DNA of 64,000 nt from UBA5796 sp040752455 (GTDB taxonomy: Bacteria; Chloroflexota; Anaerolineae; Anaerolineales; Villigracilaceae). The stretch spans positions 1 to 64,000 of the forward strand of contig JBMOMN010000023.1 of NCBI GenBank assembly GCA_049324115.1. Reading direction: 5' to 3'. A program made the position numbers and the translations under genes. Below the pieces are notes generated by a model that was given only the letters and a program-made list of their open reading frames with translations, did no database searches and was not told the DNA's origin. The first letter of the stretch is position 1. The number at the start of each line of letters is the position of its first letter. Shown here piece after piece: positions 6,399 to 14,789 of this stretch.

Positions 6399-8390
6399 TT
6401 ACGGCCGCTTCACCAGGATCGTCCGGCCGTTGCTGCTCCCGTCGGGGTCGGTGTTCAGGAGCGGGTTGTAGGTGTAGTTCCAGCGTGTGACTTTGGTGAT
6501 CGTCAGCCGGACCCTGGCGACCTTGTTCGGGATGTTGGGCCGCGTAACCCAGCAGACCCCGTTCGAGTTGGTGATGCAAGTGGGAGCGCCCTTGACGCCG
6601 ACCGTCCATTTGGCGAAGACTTTGGCGTTGGCAACCGGCTTCCCCTGCCCATCCCGGACGACGATCCTGACCACTGCTTTCCATTTGTACCGCGTCTGGC
6701 GGATGGCGTTCCCGTCCAGGTCGGCGATGTGGAGCACCTTCGGAGGCTGGGTGGCCGTCGGCGAGGGGAGCGGGGTGTAGGTGGCCGTGGGAGACGAGGT
6801 TGCGGTTGAGGTGGGCGTGTCCGTTGGCAGGGGCGTCTGGGTCGGGGTATCGGTCGGTGTCGGCGTGTGGGTCGGCGTATCCGTCGGTGTGGGGGTGTTC
6901 GTTGGCGTATTCGTGGGAGTTGGAGTGTAAGTGGCCGTCGGCGTGGCAGTGGGCAGGGCGGTCGGGGTGACGTTGACAGTCAGCCAGTTGTAGGCGGCCA
7001 GCAGGTCGAGGCGGCCATAACCGTAGGTGTCGTCCGGGCCGGGGTCGCCCAGATCCACCGCAGTATTGAGCAGGGAATTCTCCAGATCGGCCGGCGACAG
7101 GCCGGGATAAGCCGAGAGCAGCAGGGCCAGCCCGCCGGTCACGTGCGGGGCGGCCAGGGAGGTGCCGCTTGCGTAGTCGAACTGTCCGCCGGGAGCCAGG
7201 ATGTGGAGGTTCACGCCGGGAGCCGTCAGCTCGGGGAAGACGCCGGTCGAGCCGCCGCAGCTTGTCGGGCCGCGGCTGCTGAGCGAGGCGATTACGTCCG
7301 AATTGTCGGTTGCGCCGACGGCGAAGGCCGAGGGGTTGTTGGCCGGGCTGAAACTGGTCATCGTCCCCGGCCCGCCGTTGCCCGCCGAAAAGACGGGGAG
7401 AATGCCCGCCGCCCGGAGGGCTTGCAGGTCGGGTTCGAAATCTAGGAAGCAGCCGGGGGAGGTGAATCCCCACGAATTGTTGACCACAGCCGGGGCATCG
7501 GCGGTGTTCGGGTCGCCGTCGGGGTCGAGCAGCCACTGGTAGCCGCTGTGGATGGCGGTGGAGGTGGCCGATCCGCTATCGTTGAAGATCTTGACGGCGA
7601 TCCATTGGGAAGCCGGGGCGAGGCCGAGGGACGCGCCGCTGCCGTCGCCGGCGAGGATCACGCCCATCGTCCCGGTGCCGTGCCCGTGCGTATCGGACGG
7701 GGTGGTTGGGTGCTCGCCGTAGGGGTCGTACCAGCTATTGGCCCCGCCGCGCCACTGCGCCGCCAGGTCGGGGTGCGAGAGGCTGACGCCGGTATCCATC
7801 GAGGCGACCACCACCCCCTGCCCGCTGATCCCGCTGGACCACAAGGCCGGCGCGTTGACCAGGGCCAGGTTGGCTTCCGGGTTGGTGAAGGCCCCGGCGT
7901 CCGAAGCGGGAGCCACGTCCACGTCGTCCGGCAGGATCGAGAGCACGTCGGGGTGGGCTGCCAGCTCCCGGATCACGTCCGCGCTGGCCGTGACCGAGAG
8001 GCCGTTGAAGACCCAGAACGAACTGAAGGCGCTGACCCTGCCCAGGCGCATGTGGAACTTGAGCCGGGTTTTCAGGCTGCGCTGGGTGAGGTCGGCGGTC
8101 GTGCGCAGCGCCTGGAGCGTGGCGCGCTGCCGGGCCGGGCGGCTCAAGCCGGGGGCGTCGGGCAGGTTTGCCTGTTGGCGCAAGCGGACGATGACCGTCA
8201 ATTTTTCGTCCGCGGCGAGCGAACCCAGCCGGGCGTGCAGCACCGAGGATATGGGGGATTCAAGGGCTTCTAGCGTGTGCCAGGTGGCTTCGAAGGCCGG
8301 CGCGCCGGCGCGAGCCTGGGCCGGGTTCATCGAGGCGGCGAACAGGGCCAGGAGCAGCAGGGCGGCGGCGAAAAAATTGATCCTCTTCAT
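6399..8390 (-). CDS. Secreted subtilisin-like serine protease (S8) with Thr/Pro linker
   Basis: A 663-residue exported protease. After a signal peptide (1-27) and an inhibitor-like propeptide (about 55-160) comes an S8 catalytic domain with Asp199 (SMDTGVS), His237 (HGHGTGTMG), Asn338 (SAGNGG) and Ser411 (SGTSLAAPH). A linker of about 80 residues of TPTPT repeats (about 475-555) leads to a C-terminal beta domain of about 110 residues. That domain resembles the end of the second subtilase in this window (60949-62865): both start with a (V/L)HIADL or IHVADL stretch and contain a CxTNxxGxC motif. It lies downstream of the MCO operon and may process surface proteins. The T/P tract is encoded by low-complexity DNA. 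Confidence 0.92.
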   Translation of the reverse strand: MKRINFFAAALLLLALFAASMNPAQARAGAPAFEATWHTLEALESPISSVLHARLGSLAADEKLTVIVRLRQQANLPDAPGLSRPARQRATLQALRTTADLTQRSLKTRLKFHMRLGRVSAFSSFWVFNGLSVTASADVIRELAAHPDVLSILPDDVDVAPASDAGAFTNPEANLALVNAPALWSSGISGQGVVVASMDTGVSLSHPDLAAQWRGGANSWYDPYGEHPTTPSDTHGHGTGTMGVILAGDGSGASLGLAPASQWIAVKIFNDSGSATSTAIHSGYQWLLDPDGDPNTADAPAVVNNSWGFTSPGCFLDFEPDLQALRAAGILPVFSAGNGGPGTMTSFSPANNPSAFAVGATDNSDVIASLSSRGPTSCGGSTGVFPELTAPGVNLHILAPGGQFDYASGTSLAAPHVTGGLALLLSAYPGLSPADLENSLLNTAVDLGDPGPDDTYGYGRLDLLAAYNWLTVNVTPTALPTATPTATYTPTPTNTPTNTPTPTDTPTHTPTPTDTPTQTPLPTDTPTSTATSSPTATYTPLPSPTATQPPKVLHIADLDGNAIRQTRYKWKAVVRIVVRDGQGKPVANAKVFAKWTVGVKGAPTCITNSNGVCWVTRPNIPNKVARVRLTITKVTRWNYTYNPLLNTDPDGSSNGRTILVKRP

Positions 8391-8429
8391 TAAAAATTAG
8401 AGAGACTCCTGTTTTGGGAAGAGCCGTTT

Positions 8430-8915
8430 TTACTTGGCCGGGATGGGGGGCAGGATCAGGTTCCCGAAGGCGACCGAGACCGGCGTTCCGGGTTGGACGA
8501 TGCCCTGGGCATTCCCGTAAAGCATGTAGTACACCTTGCCCGAAAAGAGTTTCATGCGGTGGTTCCCGGTGGTTCCCAGGCGGCGTTTGCTCCCTTCGGG
8601 GATCAGGGCGGGCATATTTTCGTGGTCATCCAAGAGCTTGTTCGCTTTTTCCGCATCGATCACTTCGAAGCGCAGGTCGACCATGCCGCCCGCGGCCGTC
8701 ACCGCGACCAGGGTGACGCGGATGCCGTATTGCTCTTCCAGTTCGGCGTCCGTGATGGACACATCCGGAAGGGCCAGGTGGCGCAAATGTTCGTCGAAGA
8801 ATTTTAGGGGATTGATGATCCCGACAATAAATGCAAAGATTACCGCCAGGGTTGCCGCCTTGAACCACAAGGCGAACGCACGGTTTTGTTTCAAAGCCGA
8901 AGTGATGGTAGTCAT
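8430..8915 (-). CDS. Membrane-anchored protein of unknown function
   Basis: A 161-residue protein with one N-terminal transmembrane segment (about residues 18-36, FKAATLAVIFAFIVGIINP) and a C-terminal domain of about 120 residues outside the membrane. The domain contains ELEEQYGIRVTLVAVTAAGG and an RRLGTTGNHRMKLFSGKVYY stretch. I do not recognise the family. It is on the same strand as, and between, the MCO operon and the subtilase. GGAGG sits five bases before the ATG. Confidence 0.65.
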   Translation of the reverse strand: MTTITSALKQNRAFALWFKAATLAVIFAFIVGIINPLKFFDEHLRHLALPDVSITDAELEEQYGIRVTLVAVTAAGGMVDLRFEVIDAEKANKLLDDHENMPALIPEGSKRRLGTTGNHRMKLFSGKVYYMLYGNAQGIVQPGTPVSVAFGNLILPPIPAK

Positions 8916-8930
8916 TTTGCCTCCAACAAA

Positions 8931-9000
8931 GATTCATCCTGAGGGCATGCTTTGTGCGATCGAAGGGCGTTTCAGATTCTTCGCTCCGCTCAGAATGACA
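8931..9000. repeat. Dispersed intergenic repeat (CGCTCAGAATGACA type)
   Basis: The stretch ATTCATCCTGAGGGCATGC, followed by CAGATTCTTCGCTCCGCT and CAGAATGACA, is a sequence type I have seen dispersed in many bacterial genomes. Only one copy is in this window. It fills the gap upstream of the 8915 gene. Confidence 0.5.
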
Positions 9001-9018
9001 GGGTAATAACGCGGGGTT

Positions 9019-9050
9019 GGGATGGAGACCCGCGTGCGGGTCTCCATCCC
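9019..9050 (-). terminator. Strong hairpin after the MCO operon
   Basis: A perfect 15-bp stem (9019-9033 with 9036-9050; arm GGGATGGAGACCCGC) and a 2-base loop, 26 bases past the last MCO-like gene. No T-tract follows, so it may act as an mRNA 3'-end stabiliser or a Rho-assisted stop. It marks the end of the 22427-9076 operon. Confidence 0.75.
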
Positions 9051-9075
9051 GTGGTCTTGCTGACGTACAGAACGG

Positions 9076-12021
9076 TTACTTGAAGCGGGTCGACTCGTAG
9101 CTGTCGAAGAAGACGACGCCCGTCGCGCCGGTCAAGGCGTTCTGTGGGCCGAGGAAGACCGTTTCCAACCGCTTGGAGTTGGTGTTCAGGCCGGTGAGGG
9201 ACTGCTTCAGTGTGCCGTTGATGTAGAACTTGAAGGCGGCTTTCCTGGCAGAGGTCCACTCGATGCCGATCTGGGTGAACTGGTTGCGAGCGATGGTGGT
9301 CCAGGCGGTGGCTTTAAAGCCGGTGGACTGCCAGACGAGCGCCCGTACCTGGAAGGCTCCGGTTTGGCTGAGGCGGCGCATCTGGACCATGAAGACGTTC
9401 TTGTTCGATGCGTCCTTCCCGACGAAGATGGTGCGAGGAGTGGTCGCGGCGCTCTTGGAGCTGAACTTCAGGTTGTTCGGGTTGATGTAGAAGCTGGCGT
9501 TGAAGGACTTTTCACCCGTGGGTGAGTTGTCCCGGACGTAGCCGGACTTGCCGGAAGCGATGCGGGCCTGCATGGCGTATTCGCCAGCCTGGGCCTTCGC
9601 AGCCGTGGCGGTCACCAGGTTGGGCGCACCGCCAACTTCCGACCAGGCCGAAAGGTTGCCTTCATCGAAGCCGTTGACGAATGCGACGCTGGGGTAGACC
9701 ACGTCCACGATCACGAACTCGGTCAGGCTCCAGTTACCGGCGGCGTCTCGGGCACGCAGGTAGACCGTGTTGTTGCCGGCCGGCCAGCCGAGCGACACGA
9801 AATCAATCACGGCGCTGAGGCTGACGGTCTGGCCCGGAGCGAAGCTGAAGGCCGTGCCGCTGCCCTGGCCGGGATCCGCACCCCTGAACCATTCGGCGTA
9901 GACCACATCGGAGGAGCTGGCCGGGACGGGGTCGCCAGCCATGGCGCTCAAGGTGAAGGAGGTGTTGTTGGACAGCGTGTCGTTGGTCGGGTTGGGAGTG
10001 GCGTCCACGCCGGTGATGGCGGGCCGGGTCTTGTCAACCTCCAGGGCCAGGCTGCTGAACGCGCCCCAGTTCCCGGCAGCGTCTTTGCCGTGGACGAAGA
10101 CGGTGTGGCTGCCATCCGAGAGGGCGTTGATCTGCGACTGCGGGATGAAGGCGTAGACCGCCTCGCTCAACTGGTTGAAGGTGCCGTCCAGGCTCATCAT
10201 CGCCAGGCCGGTGCCGTCGGCGCCGATCGTGTCCACGAACAGTTCGGCGGTAGCCACCTTGACGTTGGTGTCGGTGATCGTGGCATCCACCCGGACCTGG
10301 GCAGATCCGTTCTGAAGCCCGCTCGGGGTGGTGGTCATGCCGCTGGTCGCCGGGCCGGTCGTGTCAACCTTCAGGATTCCGGTGGCATAGTCGCCCCAGT
10401 TACCCAGGTCGTCCTGGGCACGGACGTAGACGGTGTGGTCGCCTTCGCCCAGGCCGGCGATGGTCGCGGCGGAGATGGTGGCCGACAGGCTGGCAACCGG
10501 TTCGTTGACATTGACGCTCATTGCCGAAGCAGGCGGAGCATTGATGTAGAACTCAGCCGCGACGATGTTGCTGCCGCCCAGGGCCGAGTCGTCGGCTGTG
10601 GCCCGCAGGATCACATCCTTGGTCCCGTTCGAGGAGGTCGGCGCGAACACGATGGACTTCGACTCAGGGCCGGTCTTGTCCAGCACCAGGGTGATGGTGT
10701 TGAAGGTGCCCACGTTGGCGAGGGCGTCTGTGCCGCGAACGAACAGGGTGTGGGAGGCGCTGGCCAGGGTGCCCAGGAAGCCGGACGTGAGTTCGGCGTA
10801 GACCGCTTCGGTCGCCGTGTCGAAGGTCCCGTCTGCGACCGTCATCGGGTAGCAGGTGGTGCCTGCGGCGTCGAGGCAGAACTCAGCCGAGGTGATGGCC
10901 GAATCGCCGCGCCCGACATCGCTCAGGGTGGCCGTCAGCATGACGGTGGCCGCGCCGGTGGCGGGGTTGATATCCAGCGCCAGTGAGTTGGCCGCCGGGC
11001 CGAGGATATCCGCGCCGCTCAGGGTGCCGGGGATCGCCAGGAAGGTCATCATCCCGCCGAAGGTGTCGCTGCCGTTGTTGTGGAGCAGGAAGCTGGCATC
11101 GTAGAAGGGATACAGCGTCCCGGCGATGGCGCCGGCAGGGATGGTGGCAATCGCATCGGCCGATTGGCCGGGCAGCAGGTACTGGCTGTTGACCGTTTTG
11201 TAGAACGGCAACTCGGCCCCAGCCAGCGAGAGCAGCTTCTGGTTCACGCCCAGGATGGCCATGTTGTGGATGTTGGTGCCGGCGTTGACGTAGCGCAGCA
11301 GGACCCGGCGGCCGGCATCCGTTTCGATGGCGGTCGCATCCGGGTAGGCTTTGCCGTTGACCAGGAAGTACTTGGGGTTGAAGCCGCGCATGTCGAAACC
11401 GACCGGGCTGGCATTCAGAGCCGGGTCAATCTCGCTCAGCACGACCAGGGCTTCGTCGTCGTAGGCCGAATCGACGCTGGCGAAGGCCTGTCCCGGGGTG
11501 GCGGGGCGGACGATCAGGGCGCCGTAGAGGCCCATCGAAACCTGGTATTCAGCCCCGGGTACAGGTCCCGCTTCGTAGAGGAAGGTCCCGGCCTGGCTGG
11601 CGGTGAAGGTGTAGACGGCGGTGCCGCCGGGGGCCGCGCCGGTCCGGTCGGGGACCAGGCCCAGGCCCTCGAAGCGCAGGGAAGTGGCCTCGGCCAGGTC
11701 GTTGTGCAGGGTGACGGTTACCGCGTCGCCCTGGTTGACGATCAGGGCCGGACCCGGAACCTGCGCCACGCCGCCGGAGATGTCCGCGTAGCCCCAGACC
11801 GGGATGACGGCCGCGTCGGGCATGGTCAACGTTCCGGTCGTGGCATACAGGTCACAGGTCGCAGTGCCCGCGCCGAGGGTGCAGGCGGTGCTCGCCGGCA
11901 GGGTGGCTGCCAATCCCGCGGCCTGGACGTTACGATAGTTCAGCCCGAAGAGTGAGAGCACCAGGAGAGCGGTCACAAGGGCAACGCTCAGATTGCGTAA
12001 GGTGTGTTTTTTGGTTTGCAT
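9076..12021 (-). CDS. Secreted cupredoxin-fold MCO paralog without copper ligands, with Ig-like repeats
   Basis: A 981-residue exported protein. After the signal peptide (1-34), residues of about 40-330 form two cupredoxin-like domains. They are clearly related to the next protein upstream: PGPALIVNQGDAVTVTLHND, GTFLYEAGPVPG, MGLYGALIVRPA and FNPKYFLVNGKAYPD all have counterparts there. The HxH motifs of multicopper oxidases are replaced (for example SLRFEGLG and TFLYEAG), so no copper centre is expected. About 350-780 holds four Ig-like repeats, each ending like HTVYVRAQDDLGNWG followed by a VDTTGP-type link. The last 190 residues look like a jelly-roll, carbohydrate-binding-like domain. It is the last gene of the operon and is likely a structural or binding partner of the active MCO pair. 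Confidence 0.85.
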   Translation of the reverse strand: MQTKKHTLRNLSVALVTALLVLSLFGLNYRNVQAAGLAATLPASTACTLGAGTATCDLYATTGTLTMPDAAVIPVWGYADISGGVAQVPGPALIVNQGDAVTVTLHNDLAEATSLRFEGLGLVPDRTGAAPGGTAVYTFTASQAGTFLYEAGPVPGAEYQVSMGLYGALIVRPATPGQAFASVDSAYDDEALVVLSEIDPALNASPVGFDMRGFNPKYFLVNGKAYPDATAIETDAGRRVLLRYVNAGTNIHNMAILGVNQKLLSLAGAELPFYKTVNSQYLLPGQSADAIATIPAGAIAGTLYPFYDASFLLHNNGSDTFGGMMTFLAIPGTLSGADILGPAANSLALDINPATGAATVMLTATLSDVGRGDSAITSAEFCLDAAGTTCYPMTVADGTFDTATEAVYAELTSGFLGTLASASHTLFVRGTDALANVGTFNTITLVLDKTGPESKSIVFAPTSSNGTKDVILRATADDSALGGSNIVAAEFYINAPPASAMSVNVNEPVASLSATISAATIAGLGEGDHTVYVRAQDDLGNWGDYATGILKVDTTGPATSGMTTTPSGLQNGSAQVRVDATITDTNVKVATAELFVDTIGADGTGLAMMSLDGTFNQLSEAVYAFIPQSQINALSDGSHTVFVHGKDAAGNWGAFSSLALEVDKTRPAITGVDATPNPTNDTLSNNTSFTLSAMAGDPVPASSSDVVYAEWFRGADPGQGSGTAFSFAPGQTVSLSAVIDFVSLGWPAGNNTVYLRARDAAGNWSLTEFVIVDVVYPSVAFVNGFDEGNLSAWSEVGGAPNLVTATAAKAQAGEYAMQARIASGKSGYVRDNSPTGEKSFNASFYINPNNLKFSSKSAATTPRTIFVGKDASNKNVFMVQMRRLSQTGAFQVRALVWQSTGFKATAWTTIARNQFTQIGIEWTSARKAAFKFYINGTLKQSLTGLNTNSKRLETVFLGPQNALTGATGVVFFDSYESTRFK

Positions 12022-12050
12022 CGTGAACTCCTATTTCCTTTGCTCCAGGG

Positions 12051-13367
12051 TCACGGGCAGCCGCCGGGCGGATCGACCCGCATAAAGGTACCGGGACCAG
12101 TCATGGGTACGCCCCACGAAGTGAGCTGGTAAAGCGCATGGTTGTGCGAGATGATGTAGTACTCACCGCACTGGCTCATGGAACTGAAGCCGGGGGGCAT
12201 AGGCCCGGTCTGGCCCAAGTAAGGACTGCCGCTGTAGTACGGGCCGAACTGGAGGTTCTGCCAGCCCGGGTCGGTGACCGTGATCGGGTTGCTCGGCGAG
12301 TAATCTTCCTTGTTGTACCAGCGGAAGAGCGCCTCGTAGGTCTGGCCGGAGGTGGAGACCAGGGCGAAGGTCTCGTAAGAGAGGTCTTCGCCGGCCGAAC
12401 CGCGCAGGGGGTTCCCGTCCTGGCCGATGATCAGGCCGTTCTTGCCGTGCGGATGGAAGGGCGTCGCCTGGGAGGTGACGTTCAGGAAGCGCTCCAGGTA
12501 GGGTAACGGGTTGGCAGGGCTGTTCGGCTCGATGTGGACCAGTGCGCCGTAGGGCTGCGAGGGCAGCCAGGAGGCGAAGTTGGGAGCGATGGTGTCGGGG
12601 AAGCCGCGCCCGTTGACGAACCAGTAGCGGGGGTGGTAGTTCGCCATGTTGAAACTGATCGGGCCACCGCCAGCCATGACCGCCTGTTCGACGGCCTGGT
12701 TGAGGTAGGGATCGATTTCCGATTGCAGGGTCATCACTTCGCTGCCGATGGCGTGGTTGAACTCGCTGGTGTTGGCCGAGGCTGCGTCGTTGTAGACGTA
12801 GTAGGGGCCGGCTGCCGGGCGGACGATCAATGCCCCGAACAGACCCATGCGCACCTGGATGGCGGGATCGGTGCCGCTCTGGTAGAGGAACGTGCCGGGG
12901 CGGGAGGCGACGAAGGTGTAGGTGACGCTGCCGCCGTTCATCGGCGCAACATTGGTCAGGGAGGTCAGGACGCCGGCGCTGAACTGGGGCTGGACGGGCT
13001 GGCCGTCTGCGAAGACATTTTCCTGGCCGGGGAAGCTGATGGATACGTCGTAGGGCAGGCTGTTGTGCAGGATGACCGTAACCGTATCGCCCTCGTTGAC
13101 GCACAGGACCGGGCTGGGATGCTGGAAGGCGTTGTTGCCAGCGGAGTAGCCCCACATGTAGACCACATTGCCATCCGGGGTGAGGACGTAGCCGGTGCGC
13201 GTGTTCAGGTTGAAGGTCGGGCCATCCGTACAGATGATCCCGTCTGCCGGTCCGCCGGACTGGGCGGTTGCCGGAGCAACCTCACGCCCAAGCCCGAGGG
13301 AGAACAGCACCACGGCAACCAACACGACCGGCCACAAGAGTTTTTTGGGATCGAAACGAGTTTGCAT
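12051..13367 (-). CDS. Secreted MCO-like protein with C-terminal HxH motifs only
   Basis: A 438-residue exported protein with signal peptide 1-36 and two cupredoxin domains. The N-terminal domain (about 45-185) lacks ligands: the usual HWHG and YHSH positions read SISFPG and LYQSG. The C-terminal domain (about 235-435) keeps two HxH motifs, His305-Pro-His307-Gly (ATPFHPHGKNG) and His408-Asn-His410 (GEYYIISHNHALYQ). It has Asn where the type 1 copper cysteine would sit, so it can offer trinuclear-centre ligands but no type 1 site. This is the complement of the protein encoded 28 bases upstream. AAGGAG precedes the ATG. Confidence 0.88.
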   Translation of the reverse strand: MQTRFDPKKLLWPVVLVAVVLFSLGLGREVAPATAQSGGPADGIICTDGPTFNLNTRTGYVLTPDGNVVYMWGYSAGNNAFQHPSPVLCVNEGDTVTVILHNSLPYDVSISFPGQENVFADGQPVQPQFSAGVLTSLTNVAPMNGGSVTYTFVASRPGTFLYQSGTDPAIQVRMGLFGALIVRPAAGPYYVYNDAASANTSEFNHAIGSEVMTLQSEIDPYLNQAVEQAVMAGGGPISFNMANYHPRYWFVNGRGFPDTIAPNFASWLPSQPYGALVHIEPNSPANPLPYLERFLNVTSQATPFHPHGKNGLIIGQDGNPLRGSAGEDLSYETFALVSTSGQTYEALFRWYNKEDYSPSNPITVTDPGWQNLQFGPYYSGSPYLGQTGPMPPGFSSMSQCGEYYIISHNHALYQLTSWGVPMTGPGTFMRVDPPGGCP

Positions 13368-13395
13368 TTTGTGTCTCCTTCTTCCAATGGCCTGT

Positions 13396-14727
13396 TTAGG
13401 TATTGGGCACGGTCTGCGGGGGCAGGGTCCCCGCCGGGTAAACCCGCACTTCGGTCATCTGCCCGCCCAGGCCACCGGCGCTCAAGTTGTTCGAGAGCTT
13501 GTAGTTACGGTTGTAGAGGAGGTAGGTATCGTAGGGGCCGGGGCCTTGATAAGCCGGTGCGGTGAAGATGGCATCCGCGCTGTTGCCGGCGTGGAGCAGG
13601 ACGCTGCTGGCCATGTAGCTGATATCCGTACCGTCACGGCCGCGCAGCAGGGTCGCATCCCTGCCGACCACGCGCATCTGGATCCCGTCGAGGGCCATGG
13701 TGATGGGCATGAAGCCGAGGTTGGCAAAGCGCAGGAGCACCCGCTCGCCCTCGTTGCAGTTCACCAGGGACGAAATGGGCTGGTACTGGAGATGGTCGTA
13801 ACCAGCGCCCCAGCCGCCGGGCGGGACCAGGTCGCCGTTGGCATCATAGACCGGGTTGAACGGGTCAATCGAACCGCTGGGGGCGAGCGTATCAGGGTAG
13901 GTACGCCCGTTGAGCAGGGCGAAGTCCACGTGGTAGTCGCTCCATTCGGGCAACTGGATGTGGGCGTCGGCCCAGTGAGCTTCGGCCCACATCTCGGTCA
14001 GCATCATGCCGAATTCGCGGTCGAAACCGGTCAGGCCGTCGCCGTCGTTGTAGGCGAATTTCGTGAACCCGCCGATGCTGGTGCCGTCCTGCAAGGGGCG
14101 GACGAAGACCATGCCGGCCATGCCCATCTGGACGTGCTCGACGTCTTCGACGTGGCAGTGGAACATGTAGGTGCCCGGGTCATGCGGCCGGTAGACGTAG
14201 GTGAACTCTTTGCCGGGGGGCACTGCCACCGACCCATGCGGCTCGCCGTCGAAGTAGGGGATCGCATCCCGGAAGCCGTGCCAGTGGACGGTGTGGGCGT
14301 CGGTCAGGTCGGGGCGGATCTGCAGGCCCAGGTTGGTGAGCTTCAGCTTGAAATCGGCGTTCGTCTTTTCGTACTGGTCCACCCAGAACATGGGGGCGGA
14401 GTGTTGCGCCTTCATCTTCTGGTTCAACCGCTGGGCGGTCGTCATGTTGGACACGTTACGGAAGCCGAACACGTAGGTCGTGAACGGGGGAGGTGCCAGC
14501 ACGTCGGGATGGAAGGGCGGGATGGCGGGGGTGGAAGGCAGGGAAATCCAGCCATCCGTCCCGGCGAAGAAGAGGTCGTAATCGGTCTGAGCGCTGGCGA
14601 CGTCAATCGGGTGAAGTATGCTCTTCCTGAGCGAGGGGAACATCCGGTCCGCAACCGCCAGAGCCGCCAGACCACCGCCCAATTTGAGGAAATCACGCCG
14701 TGAGAATTGTTTGGAATTTGTGCTCAT
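13396..14727 (-). CDS. Tat-exported multicopper oxidase-like protein with complete type 1 site in domain 1
   Basis: About 443 residues. The N-terminus carries a twin-arginine signal (SRRDFLKLGGGLAAL), fitting export of a folded cofactor protein. The first cupredoxin domain (about 50-210) has HTVHWHG (His145, His148, His150) and MFHCHVEDVEHVQMGM (His190, Cys191, His192, His198, Met203). That is a full type 1 copper set plus two of the four HxH motifs of a trinuclear centre. The second domain (about 225-440) has no HxH; the corresponding places read GFMPITMALDG and YLLYNRNYK. I chose the ATG at 14727, since AAGGAG lies nine bases upstream; the ATG at 14733 is too close to it. The substrate (phenol, Mn, Fe or other) is unknown. 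Confidence 0.9.
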   Translation of the reverse strand: MSTNSKQFSRRDFLKLGGGLAALAVADRMFPSLRKSILHPIDVASAQTDYDLFFAGTDGWISLPSTPAIPPFHPDVLAPPPFTTYVFGFRNVSNMTTAQRLNQKMKAQHSAPMFWVDQYEKTNADFKLKLTNLGLQIRPDLTDAHTVHWHGFRDAIPYFDGEPHGSVAVPPGKEFTYVYRPHDPGTYMFHCHVEDVEHVQMGMAGMVFVRPLQDGTSIGGFTKFAYNDGDGLTGFDREFGMMLTEMWAEAHWADAHIQLPEWSDYHVDFALLNGRTYPDTLAPSGSIDPFNPVYDANGDLVPPGGWGAGYDHLQYQPISSLVNCNEGERVLLRFANLGFMPITMALDGIQMRVVGRDATLLRGRDGTDISYMASSVLLHAGNSADAIFTAPAYQGPGPYDTYLLYNRNYKLSNNLSAGGLGGQMTEVRVYPAGTLPPQTVPNT

Positions 14728-14747
14728 ATTCATTTACTCCTTGGGGT

Positions 14748-14776
14748 GGCTGGGGGCGGGAGGCCCGCCCCCAGCC
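14748..14776 (-). terminator. GC-rich intercistronic hairpin in the MCO operon
   Basis: A perfect 13-bp stem (GGCTGGGGGCGGG at 14748-14760, complement at 14764-14776) with a 3-base loop. It lies 13 bases after the stop of the giant surface protein gene and about 20 bases before the MCO start. With no T-tract it may attenuate or process the transcript rather than end it, setting the ratio between surface protein and oxidase. Confidence 0.75.
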
Positions 14777-14789
14777 AGTAACCGATGGA

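Noticed and set aside
13195..14703. 502-residue plus-strand frame opposite the MCO genes
   Set aside because: It spans two real minus-strand genes and their gap; no motif was found.
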